DNA from: Schizophyllum amplum
Taxonomy: Eukaryota > Basidiomycota > Agaricomycetes > Agaricales > Schizophyllaceae
Reading direction: 5' to 3'
Length of the DNA stretch: 64,000 nt
Assembly (NCBI GenBank): GCA_007026445.1
Contig: VDMD01000075.1
Coordinates: forward strand, 1 to 64,000
The notes beneath the pieces were generated by a model that saw only the letters and a list, made by a program, of their open reading frames with translations, did no database searches and was not told where the DNA came from. Position numbers and translations under genes: made by a program. Shown here one piece after another: positions 1 to 9,602 of this stretch. Numbering within the stretch: position 1 is the stretch's first letter; each line of letters opens with the position of its first letter.

Positions 1-14
1 GTGCAATAGTCAGC

Positions 15-1087
15 TCACGCATTGCACTCCGAAGTGGAATGATCACATACAGCGTCGCTCACTGGAATCTCCAAGTCTGAGCATATCATACCTTTCATAA
101 CATCCCAGGATGGCAGGCCATACGCTGCAGGAATCTTATCCCAGACCTTGCCCTTCCACTGTTTGTATGCCACTCTCTCCTGTCGCGGCAGACCCACCCA
201 AGGCAAGGATCCCCACCCAAGAATTTGTCAAAGGCGACTTGAGGAACGCGTGGTGATTGTAGAGCTCTGCTCCCGGTTGCTTGCCAAACGCAGTGAGTAA
301 AATTGGCCGGGCAGGGGTCTGATCGGAAAGGGACAAGGTCGGGGTCGCCGAGTATATGCTGGTAGCCTGCGAGACACGCAACGAGATCGTCGCTGCAGAG
401 CTGCTGCGGGCGGCCCGCCCACATTTGCGTTTCGGCGAGCAACTGCGCCGGTTGAAGCGAAGTCCAGTACAGCAACTGTGGGAGAGCCCACAGCGCTTGT
501 ACCTCCCGCGCAAGGGATATGAGCGCCTTCAGCAGGGGGAGCATCTCACGTGTGGGTTCCCCAATTTTCGTGGGTGGTCGCACCACTTCGCCAGCAGTAC
601 CGGCGATGAATGTGACGAGGTGGAAAAGCGCCTGCGTGCGAATTCTCGACGCATCGTACTTGTGAGACATTCGAAGAACGCTTTCTACAAGTTCATAGGG
701 CAGTGGCGCTGGCTCGCTCTTCTCGCGATCGGATATGGCGGTCCCCCATCGGGGCCGATGGTGGGAGGCGAACATGAAATATCTATCGAGCATGGTTTAT
801 ATTCGTCACAGTTGATCGAGCATGATAAGTATGTGAACGCACCCTTTATCATACACGGCTCGTACGAAGTACTCCATGTCGCGTTCGTCGTCGGGGAAGG
901 TGACGATGGGTACTCCTTCCGTGCTCTCCTGCTCCGCAGGCTGTGGGAAGGACAGCATGTCCTTGATCACCGCCGCGTGCAGGGACATAAAAGCTTTGTG
1001 GACGCGGAACCGACGCGATTGCGCCGCGATGATGATGTCGCCGTCTTCAAACCACAGATTTTGCAGTTCTTCGCGTTTACCCGCCAT
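15..1087 (-). CDS. BTB/POZ domain protein, C-terminus frame-broken
   Basis: Translation from the ATG at 1087 gives an N-terminal BTB/POZ fold (WFEDGDIIIAAQSRRFRVHK, then a block ending YFVRAVYD), as in the large basidiomycete family of BTB proteins that act as protein-interaction or cullin-3 adaptor modules. A 60-nt intron (842..783) joins YDKG to YFMFASHH in phase. The second exon continues through the conserved 'ESVLRMSHKYDASRIR' helix region. The family usually ends in a W..LP...GLPxW motif. Here that motif (VWDKIPAAYGLPSWDVM) is present but in another frame, after a GA-rich run near 185. Either a small unrecognised intron or an indel of 1-2 nt separates the frames. BTB assignment is firm; the last ~60 residues are not resolved, and the gene may be a recent pseudogene or carry a sequencing error. 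Confidence 0.72.
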
Positions 1088-1370
1088 AATGAGGCAAAGA
1101 CGGTCTCGCTAATGAGAGTAGGAGATATGTGGCGAGAGGCTGCTGCAGAGTGCTAAGAAGGCGCACGTGCGCGTTCTCGGTAAATGCCGAGAATTTAACC
1201 TCCGCACGCCTGGGCCTCAACCCCAGCCCAGCGGCCAGCACCTCAACTTCACTTGACCAACGCCGACCTCTTCACATCCGAGCCTCAGGTAGACCCCCTC
1301 CCTCGGCTCGGATCGCGCGTGAGCATCGTCGTGTAGTTCCTATCGCCTATACATACATACATACATAAGT

Positions 1371-2104
1371 CTATAAGTACATAGCATCCTGCCTACCACT
1401 GGTTTTGCTGATTATATGTCGCGAAAGCACACAGAAAACATACAATGTGTACTCGTATAGCAAAGAAAGAACGAAGCTGCCTCCGACAAGCACAGCGCTG
1501 CCAACGAGACCCGCAACACCAGCCTGATCAGCGGCTAGCCCACTATCTTCATCGAGGTTGAGGACGAAGCAACCGAGGGCGCCAGCGGCAGGCCCAAAAC
1601 AAAGCGAGGGGACCAACAATTTCGCCGTTACACATATAAAGAAACGATCCTCCATCCTGGGCCTGTAGTGCCACTCGAGAGCAAGAGCCACCGCCAACAA
1701 CACCAGCGAGGCGATACTGCCGCCAACGGCGCCGATGCGCGCCACGATGTGCGGCGCAACAGCCCAAGACCCGCCGCGCGCCGCAAGCAGGACCTGCTGC
1801 CCGACGAGGGTGAACATGACGCCCAAAGCTGTACCGCAGGCGAGACCCAGGCAATACAGCGGCGACTGGGAGGCTGTGGCGCCGAAGGCCTTGAGGAGGA
1901 AGCTGTAGCAGTCACGGCGGTGGGCCGTCCCCACGCCGTTGCCGATCTCATTGTCGGGTGCACCTACGGCTTGAGTAGGGACTGCCGCCGATGTCGGTGG
2001 CCCTGGTGAAGTGGTGGGGAGATCGACAGTGATGTGCCCGACTTCTCAGGACCCGGTCCCTCGCGACATCCTGACCTCTCTGCGGTGGCTTCCAGGTCAG
2101 ACAT
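1371..2104 (-). CDS. Small four-helix membrane protein, hypothetical
   Basis: I do not recognise this gene. Two exons (2104..1968 and 1902..1371) joined by a 65-nt intron with GTAGGT donor, a TGAC-type branch and TACAG acceptor give a 222-residue protein. The first ~45 residues are polar (starting MSDLEATAERSG). The rest holds four hydrophobic segments suitable for membrane helices: SPLYCLGLACGTALG..., the ARIGAVGGSIASLVLLAVAL segment, LLVPSLCFGPAAGALGCFVL, and AGLVGSAVLVGGSFVLSLL, with a short polar tail. The layout suggests an integral membrane protein of unknown role. The start was chosen because it is the only ATG that reaches the membrane part through a phase-consistent splice. Confidence 0.55.
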
Positions 2105-2209
2105 GATCCCCGAAGTAGTGATGATATTGTGGGGGCAGTCGAACGTGTCGGAACTTGATAGTGGGGGAGAAAGGCGGGTGGGAGGGTGATGACTAGCGAC
2201 TTATAAAAA

Positions 2210-2237
2210 GGGGGGGGGGGGGGGGGGGGGGGGGGGG
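2210..2237. repeat. Poly-G homopolymer, 28 nt
   Basis: An uninterrupted run of 28 G residues upstream of the four-helix membrane protein gene. On the minus strand it is a poly-C tract about 105 nt before the start codon. Such runs are unstable in replication and hard to sequence, so the exact length is uncertain. Confidence 0.9.
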
Positions 2238-3562
2238 ATAATCAGTCGACTCAAAAAGAAAGCTGTTGTCCATCGCGTGGTGCGCAAGGTAGCGAAGAAT
2301 GATCAGTCTACTTTGAAAAGCTGTAGTCCATTCATCTTGCTCGTGGCGCGCGCGAGGTCGTGGTATGGAGGCGGTGACTGGGAGAATTGAACACTGATGA
2401 TAGATATGAAGTGTGTGTTGCAAGATTCCCGCGAGGCGGGAGATTTAATGGCTGGTAGATTTAATGGCTGAAGAATTCATATGCAATGGCTGTGAGGCAA
2501 AGACGGTGAGTAAGAAACTCGAGTGGGAACTTCGAGGCAAAGACTCTACTCACGGTAGTGGCTCGACGGTGGATTTCAACACGTGGACTGCTCAACAACG
2601 AAGACACCAAGGGAATCTGCGGAGGCGAATCAGACTGACCACAACGCACCGATAACATCTTTAGTTCCTCATCGTTTTCTGGGACACTGTACTGGCTTGA
2701 ACGACCGAACTGCGTTACGCGCCCCGACATCCGCGCGTGATCAGATGATTATCTCGCATGATGAGAGTCACGCCAGCGCAAAGTATGCGCGCGAGGCGCG
2801 GTGGTAGGCAAGTAAGTAAGGAGCGGAAGCAAAGCGGAAGGTCCGAGACGCCACGTGATCGGCACGCCTTTCAACGATCACGGGGTCTCTACGTCACTTC
2901 TTCAACTTCGAAGACGCGCTCAGTGCTCACCGCTCACCGCTCCGAGTCACGGAGCGACATTAGCAGGACCGCACATCCACCCTCCCCGATAGGCAGCCCC
3001 GTCCACCGACCGCACATCCGCCCTCCCCGCCAGGCTTCCCCGGTCGCCGGTCGGTGACCGCGTATATAAGCCCTCCCACCTCCCACCTCCCACCTGTCTC
3101 CTACCTCACTTCCCACGTCCCACCTCTTCTCCGTCCGACCTCCCAGGTCCCACCTCACCCACGTCCCTCCTACACATCACAACTCATCTCACCCAGCGCC
3201 ACCCTCATTAATCTCACACCAACCCTCACACGCACAAAAAGTCAAAGAAACCAATGATACAAAATACACATATTCAAGATGTACACTGAAATCGTAGCGC
3301 AGTCGTAGTCGTCGGAGGTCGCACTGGCCATGGTCCTCGCCGCAGTCACGGTGGTCGAGGGTCGCACGTAGCACGCAATCGTCGGGTCGCACTGGCCATG
3401 GTCGCGCCTCGCCGCAGTCGCAGTCGTCAGGTTGCACGTAGCCGTAGCTGGGTATCCGTCGGGTAGGTCTTCACCTCCCCCCTTCTCCCATCTTTCCTTC
3501 CCTCGCCCTCGCCCCAACACCCTCACCCTCACCCCAACACCCTCACAATCACCCCCCCCCAC
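2238..3562. other. Intergenic; TATA-like box and pyrimidine-rich stretch, no gene seen
   Basis: No reading frame here looks like protein. A TATA-like box (TATATAAG, about 3062) is followed on the plus strand by about 100 nt of CCCACCT-type pyrimidine repeats (about 3075-3170), an arrangement that resembles a fungal core promoter, but no plus-strand gene follows. Around 3300-3440 a short segment containing 'gcactggccatggtc' is repeated twice. Confidence 0.4.
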
Positions 3563-5623
3563 TCACGGAAACCTCCCCAAAACCCTCGCCTCGTCCTTCC
3601 ACGGCACCGGGCCCAGCGGCCAGCCCACCAACTCGCAGAGCCCGATGCCGTACGCGATAAACGCGGTGATGACGCCCGTGATGCCGCCCGCGCGGGTGAC
3701 GCTGGGGAGGGTGGGTTAGCATGCGAAAAAGAGGTGGGTTAGCATGCGAAAGGCAGGTGGGTTAGCATGCGAAAGGGAGGCGGGTTAGCATGCGAAAGGG
3801 AGGTGGGTTAGCACGGGAAAGGGAGGTAGGCATAAGATGCGGGCGAGATGCAGGACGGATGCGAGAAGATGCAGGAGGGATGCGATAAGATGCAGGAGGG
3901 ATGCGAGAAGATGTAGGACGGATGGGCCGCGAAGCAAGAGGCGTGGCGCACAGATGCGTGAGGCGTTAGCACACAGATGCGTGAGGCGGTAGCACACAGA
4001 TGCGTGAGGCGTAACGCACAGATGCGTGATGCGGTAGCACACAGATGCGTGAGGCGAATGGGAGAACGAAACGCGCGATCAACGAGGGGGTCAAAGCAGA
4101 ATCGACGAGGGTGTCAAAGCAGAATCAACGAGTAATAAACAATCAACGCAGAATCAAAAACTCACTTCGGAGCTGCATTAAACTCGCCCACCCCAAGCAG
4201 CAGGAACGTGAGGCACAGCATGCCGAATAGGGCGGCGAAGGGTACGGGGCGCTTCAGGGAGGCGATGCTGTTGAGGGATTCGTGATCAGCATAGGGATTC
4301 GTGATCAGTATAGGGATTCGTGATCAGTATAGGGTTGTAGAAAATAATTGAGCTGGAAAAATAACCGAACGACTGGAGAGTAGAGATAACTGGACGACTG
4401 GAGAGAAGAAATAACCGGACAACCTAAACAGTAGAAGAGAACCGGCCGACCTAGAAAGTCGAAAGGCTGGGAAGAGTCGAAAGGCTGGAAAGAGTCGAAA
4501 GGGTGGAAAGAGTCGAAAGGTGGAAAGAGTCGAAAGGGTGGAAAGAGTCGAAAGGCCGAAAATACTAGTGGAAATGCTTACAACAAAAAGAACGTGACCA
4601 TCATCCACATCATCAGGTAGATGCCAATCGCGTCCGCCAACATCGCCTCGCCTCCGGCTATGGGCGCGTCCGCGGTACCTGGGGATGTGTCAGTCAAGGT
4701 CGGAGGTGTCAGTCAAGACTGGAGGCGTCAGTCGAGGTTGGAGGTGTCAGTCAAGATTGAAGGTGTAAGTCAAGATTGAAGGTGTCAGTTAAGGTTGGAG
4801 GTGTAAGTCGAGAAGGCGAAAGGGAAGTGATCAGGCGAAAGGGAAGTGATCAGGCGAAAGGGAAGTGATCAGGCGAAAGGGGAGTGATCAGGCGAAAGTA
4901 TTTGAGAAAGCGATGATAGACGAAACCACTGAACATCCTCATTACTCACCCACATACGCCGCCCCAATACCCGAGCTGGGGATGAGGATGGTGGCATAGG
5001 AGAGCCAGAAGGCACCGTAGGAGGTGAAGGCGGTAGCACCAAAGGCGTTGCCACGGGGGAATTCCCTGAGAGGTTTAGGTTAGGATATGTTTAGGCAGCA
5101 TGTGGGCGAGCGGTGGCAGACAGAGTCGACGGGAGGAGGTGGGGAAGCGGGGTAATCGGGGTAATTAACAATAATACAGAAAGCGCGCAAAACTCACCAC
5201 ATCCCTGCCAACATTTGGGCTATCCCACCGAAGAAGAGCGCGAGGCCGACGACGACGTTGGGCTCTGTGATGCTGCGGACGCGGGCATTGTACATGGAGA
5301 GGACAAAGGTGGTGGAGGCGAAGGAGAAAAGGCCGAGCGTGCCCGGGTTCGCTATGTGGCTGCCGGGGAGCGGGCGGGGTGGATAGGCGGAGCCTGGAGG
5401 AGGGTTAGCGGGCGTGCGGGGGGCGACGTGGGATGCGGGGGATGAAGAGTTGTAAGGCAGGGTGCGTGCAGGGATGCGGGGGGCGGGGTACGGGGCGGGA
5501 TCACTGACCATTCGCGCCGTTGTGATTGTGTGCATACTGCAGATTAGCGCGCGACGGCGGCGTGGCCTCGACTTGCTGCGTGGTCTCGACCTCGCCCTTT
5601 TCGATATCCTGCTTCATGGACAT
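3563..5623 (-). CDS. GPR1/FUN34/YaaH (acetate/ammonia) transporter-like protein
   Basis: Six exons (5623-5509, 5393-5198, 5065-4950, 4678-4582, 4267-4166, 3701-3563) give 254 residues. After a ~40-residue cytoplasmic N-terminus starting MSMKQDIEKGE comes the family signature ANPGTLGLFSFASTTF. This is followed by GMWEFPRGNAFGATAFTSYG, then FWLSYATILIPSSGIG, MLADAIGIYLMMWMMVTFF and PFAALFGMLCLTFLLLGVGE, and the last helix AGGITGVITAFIAYG. This matches the six-helix AceTr family (yeast Ady2/Ato, bacterial SatP), which moves acetate and perhaps ammonium across the plasma membrane. The introns are unusually long (up to 464 nt) and mostly consist of minisatellites. The stop (TGA at 3565-3563) overlaps a possible donor GTGAGT, so a further short exon cannot be excluded. 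A TATA box lies about 240 nt upstream of the ATG. Confidence 0.85.
3711..3825. repeat. 23-bp minisatellite x5 in last intron of the transporter gene
   Basis: Five copies of a unit reading gtgggttagcatgcgaaagg plus three bases (23 nt) sit directly upstream of the last exon, within the 464-nt intron (4165..3702). Copies differ by 1-3 substitutions. Confidence 0.9.
3858..4054. repeat. Two further minisatellites in the same intron
   Basis: About 3858-3925 holds three or more copies of a 21-nt unit (gatgcgagaagatgcaggag...). About 3948-4054 holds five copies of a 22-23 nt unit (acacagatgcgtgaggcg...). Both lie inside the last intron of the transporter gene and are unrelated to the 23-bp repeat. 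Confidence 0.85.
4272..4560. repeat. Minisatellites in fourth intron of the transporter gene
   Basis: The 314-nt intron 4581..4268 contains three copies of a 19-nt unit (gggattcgtgatcagtata, 4272-4334) and about six copies of an 18-19 nt unit (gagtcgaaaggctggaaa, about 4440-4560). Confidence 0.85.
4683..4898. repeat. Minisatellites in third intron of the transporter gene
   Basis: The 271-nt intron 4949..4679 is almost wholly two arrays: about seven copies of a 19-20 nt unit (gtcagtcaaggttggaggt), then five copies of a 19-nt unit (aggcgaaagggaagtgatc, about 4813-4898). Confidence 0.85.
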
Positions 5624-5862
5624 TGCTGTCGGGGCGTGTGTGGGTGTGTATGGGTGCGTGCCGAGGGTGATGCCGGGGGTGAAGTCGTCGATGCCGGGGC
5701 TGAAGTCGTCGATGCCGGGGCTGAACTCGTCGATGCCGGTGTGGGTAAACTCGCTGTCGTCGCTGCCGTCGAGTCTGAATGCGGGCGGGCTGCTGTTGTC
5801 GCGCTCGGCAGGGAAGGGGCAGATGGGAGTCCAAAGAAACCCCGGACCTCGGCAGCGGCACA

Positions 5863-5868
5863 CTTATA
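5863..5868 (-). promoter_or_regulatory. TATA-like box of the acetate-transporter-like gene
   Basis: TATAAG on the minus strand about 240 nt upstream of the ATG at 5623. Between box and ATG lies a 21-nt repeat (x3, about 5680-5745) that is open in the frame of the protein but has no in-frame ATG, so it is taken as leader. Confidence 0.4.
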
Positions 5869-7814
5869 ACTTTTCCCCGGCCGCGGCGTCAAGGTCACCC
5901 GATCACGCGTCACCGGTCAGCTGCCCAAGTCGATCGCTTCAGAACCACCACCACCATCACCCACAACATTTTTGACAGTGTTCTTCGCATCGTCTCCCCA
6001 TGTCTTCATCACCGCCCTCGTCCTCGTTCGTCTCCCTGGTCTGACTCTCTCTGCCCTCCTCTTCCGCCCCCCTTCGTCCGTCCCCTTCGCATACCGGCTA
6101 TCGGCAGTCTTGGCATCCGGCGCGCGCCCTGTCATCTTCCCCTCGTCAATTCATCTTTTTCTCCTCCGTTCTCGCTGGGGCAGGTCACGCGCCCCAGGGT
6201 CGACCTTGGTTGAATGCGCGCCCCGCCGAGTTCTCGCGCGAAACCTGTGCTCGCCTCTCTTCGCCTTTGCTTCCTATTCGTTCGCCTTTGCTTCCCATTC
6301 GTTCGCCCTCGCTTCTATCCATCTTCTATCTCTTCGCCTTGTCTTCGCCCTTGCTTCGCATCTCGCCGGCCCTTGCTTCGCATCTTCTGCCAATCCGCGT
6401 TCAATTATGCCGTACATGAACATCCCAGGACAAGTATGGCGCGACCCGAGGCTTGTCCGCGCTCAACACCACCGCCGCCACCGCGACCTCAGCCGATGGA
6501 TGGCCTCCTTCATGAGTCGGCAAACAGTCGACCATCTCTCTCGGCCTACCACCTCTCGCTCGGTGTCCTACCTTTGTCGGCCTCCCACCTCCCTCGGCCT
6601 CCTATCTCTCTCGGTGAACGGCCTCCCGTTCTATCCACTAGTCACGACGGCCTCCCGCTCGCGCCACACTAAGCACATCTTGTTTGCGCCACACCCAGGA
6701 AAAACGCTCACGAGACCGCCAGTCGGACCCCCAGACAGCCGTTTCGAGACCACCAGCCGGAGGGCCGTTTTGAGACTACAAATCGTGCAACCGCTCTGAG
6801 ACCGTCAGCCGCACAACCGCTCCATCACACGTCCTCGGGCGGGCGCTCCACTGCACGTCCTCGGGCGGGCGCCCGTCGTCCCGCGCTCGTCGCTTGGACA
6901 TGCCTTATGCTACCCTTGGCCCCCTCGTTCAGCCCTCACTCGCCTCGCTCCTCGTCCTGCCCTTCCGTCCTAGCCTCAGTTCCTCGCGTCCTACGTAGCC
7001 TCAGCCCTTCGCGCCCCTCGTTCAGCCATTGGCCCCCTTTTCGATGAGCCCTCTCGTCCTCGCCCGACCAGCCCTTCGCCCCTCCTCGCCCAGCCCTCTT
7101 GTCCTCACCTGACCAAGTACCCCTTGCTCGGCGCCATGCTCGGTCTGCCACGGCACGTCTGGTCTACCACTCCATAGTTTATAGCACGTCGTATACTGGA
7201 CAAATACGCTTCGTATACTGGACATATACACTTCGTCTATGGACATATACACTTCGTATATGGACATATCCACTCCCTCGACTTACCCGTCCTTGCTCAT
7301 TTACGTCTTCTTGCCTACTTGCGTCGCCTGAGCCCTTGCTGTCTGCCCAAGTTTGCCTGAAGATGAAGATGAACTTGAACTCGTGACCGGGCGGCGTGCC
7401 GAGTCCCGACGTGACTGACGCTCGTGGTTTTCTTCGCGTGGCGTCTCGCGTGGAGTGACGCGCTCGAGTCGACTCAAGAGTTGACTGAGCAACTTGACTC
7501 CGACTCAGTCGACTCGGACCAGACTCGGACGGCCGAGGTCGACGGGCAACTCGAGCGACTCCCCCATCGCCCACCGCACGACCATGAACTGGACATGACG
7601 TCGCTTACTAATACATGGCGGACTATTCGAGTTCGTCCCTGCGCCGGCTCTCGCAAGTCCAGGTCGCGTCCACAATCACCTAGGGTCGGCGCGAACAACC
7701 GCCTATGGTCCGAGGCGCGTCCACACTTGATCAGCCTCGCGTCCAGGACCGGCTGTGTCGTATCCAGGACCACATCCGGTCTGCGACGCGCTCGCATCCG
7801 CTCATATCCGATCA

Positions 7815-7925
7815 TCGTCGCGTCTACCGTCAGCTTCGTCGTGGCTGCCGCCCTTCGTCGCGTCTACCGCCAGCTTCGTCGCGTCTACCGTCAGCTTCGT
7901 CGCGTCTACCGCCAGCTCATTGACA
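7815..7925. repeat. 21-bp minisatellite, about five copies
   Basis: Head-to-tail copies of cgtctaccgtcagcttcgtcg with alternating T/C at one position, within the gene-free region. Confidence 0.8.
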
Positions 7926-7964
7926 GCGAGCCTTCCAAGCATCGCATCCTCATCCGCGCAGCGT

Positions 7965-8090
7965 CGCGTGCCCATCCGTCCACCATTGCGTGCCCGTCCG
8001 TCCACCGTCGCATTCCCATCCGTCCCCCATCGCGTGCCCATCCGTCCCCCATCGCGTGCCCATCCGTCCACCATCGCGTTCGCGACCACC
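7965..8090. repeat. 21-22 bp minisatellite, about six copies
   Basis: Head-to-tail copies of cgtgcccatccgtccaccatc with small variants. Confidence 0.8.
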
Positions 8091-9054
8091 TAGCGTCGGG
8101 AGTCCGCGTCGGATGCCGCACGTCCCCAGGGCCATAAAATATACACGTCGCACACCGCACGCCCTCGCAGTACGCCGAGCGATTCCATCGCACCTCGGTC
8201 GGACATGTCCTCGAGGCTGAGGCTGAGGCTGAGGCTCGAGCCATTAGAGTCGGATGCTCCATTACATCGCGCCCGGGTCATCCATCACGGTCGGGTACTC
8301 CCTGGGTACTCCATCACATTCGGATACTCCATGACGGTCGGCTACCGAGTCCATCGCGGCCAGGTCCTCCGGGATCCATCGCACATCGGCCGATTGTTCA
8401 GTCTCCCGCTGTCGCCCTCCGACTCCCTCGTCTTCTCACCCGGCCTCCGCCAACGTGCTCACCATGTCGGTTTTCAGCCAGACCTGTCGGTTCTCAGCCA
8501 TACGTGTCAGGCCGTCTTTGTGCAGCACTCTCGGCCATGCGAGCGCATGCTCAGCCTCGAGGTCTTCCTCGGCCGCCATCGTGCAGTGATCATTCAACCT
8601 TAGAGATTCGGACGCACCAAGCTGCACCGGACTCCCTCGTGAGAGGAAGATTTGAGCTCATCCTCTAGCGAGCTCATCCTCCAGCTCAAAACACACTTTG
8701 GCATGATATTGGGGCCACAGCTGCGATGAAACTCTTCACTTTGCACAGAACAAACATGTGGTCAGGTGACCTTGTTTAGTGTTAACGTTTATCCTTTGTA
8801 ACTGCTTGTTAAATTTGTTCGGCTTCTGATCATCCTCGTGCCCTTGTTGCTCAGAACCATCATCATGGCTCTGTGCGTCGCTCTTGACCAGCTCATAACT
8901 GTCAACTTACGTCCCTTCAGTCCCGTCCTTACACACTCGCGAGGCGGATTGGGCCCTTATGTCCTGGGGGCGGATTCCCTTATGTCCTGGGGCGGATTCC
9001 CTTACGTCCTGGAAGAAACCCCCAAACTGCGAAGGCGGGTTGGCCGATGACGGG

Positions 9055-9195
9055 ATTGAAGACTTGACGATGATGACGGGAAGACTTTACAATGACGGAA
9101 GACTTTACAATGACGGGAAGACTTGACGATGACGGGAACACTTCACAATGACGGGAAGACTTGACGATGACGGGAAGACTTGACGATGACGGGAA
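9055..9195. repeat. Short minisatellite (gacgatgacgggaagactt), about eight copies
   Basis: Imperfect 17-20 nt units on the plus strand, some shortened to gacggaagactttacaat. Preceded at about 8945-9010 by three copies of a cttatgtcctggggcggatt unit. Confidence 0.8.
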
Positions 9196-9295
9196 GGCTT
9201 TAGCTTTCGCACCCATGACAGTCACGATAGAAATAATATCCAGCGGTAAGATTTTTCTTGGCAACCGCGCTACGAACGTCTGCCGCGGGAGAAGG

Positions 9296-9420
9296 CTAGC
9301 AACCGCGCGGGTTTGATGGCATCTGAGTGCTCTTCTCTAAGTATGTCCCGTCCACCCATTCTTCGTCGAGGTTGCCCTCAAGGCTGACGATGAAACCTCC
9401 GCTACAGGCCGTCGCGCTCG
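9296..9420 (-). other. Coding-like fragment, unassigned
   Basis: An open minus-strand frame ends at 9296 with a protein-like tail (…SLEGNLDEEWVDGTYLEKS… then PRGC and stop). It has no ATG of its own, and the frame upstream closes after about 40 codons, so an intron or decay must be assumed. No family recognised. It could be the last exon of a lost gene downstream of the ABC transporter remnant. Confidence 0.2.
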
Positions 9421-9602
9421 CCCTTGCATCTCTTCAATTAATCCCTCCGCGACGGTATTCTGCCATAAGTAAAGCCTCCAGTACAGTGTACCGTGCCACA
9501 TAATGCTGTCCAAGTATCCTACGCCGTAGCGCGTCCTCTTTCACCCTTCTGTCCGCTTCTACCACCAGCACCCGACTGCCGCAGTTATCATCAAACTCCT
9601 CC

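Larger units (their letters stand above)
5900..9250. other. Repeat-rich intergenic region without a supportable gene
   Basis: Several frames stay open for hundreds of bases, but the predicted peptides are low-complexity products of tandem repeats, with no domain, no plausible splice structure and equal openness on both strands. Arrays visible by eye include a 21-nt cgcctttgcttcctattcgtt unit (about 6245-6310), an acttcgtatatggacatata unit (about 7200-7275), gaggct triplet-pairs (8210-8235), and the larger arrays listed separately. Confidence 0.5.

Noticed and set aside
5972..6799. Long plus-strand open frame of 275 codons
   Set aside because: It passes through tandem cttcg/cctcgc repeats, is Ser/Pro/Arg-rich without domain or signal, and the other frames are equally open, so it is a composition artefact.
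7424..8137. Plus-strand open frame of 237 codons
   Set aside because: The C-terminal part is only the translation of the 21-bp minisatellites (VYRQLRR, ACPSVHR repeats). No gene features.
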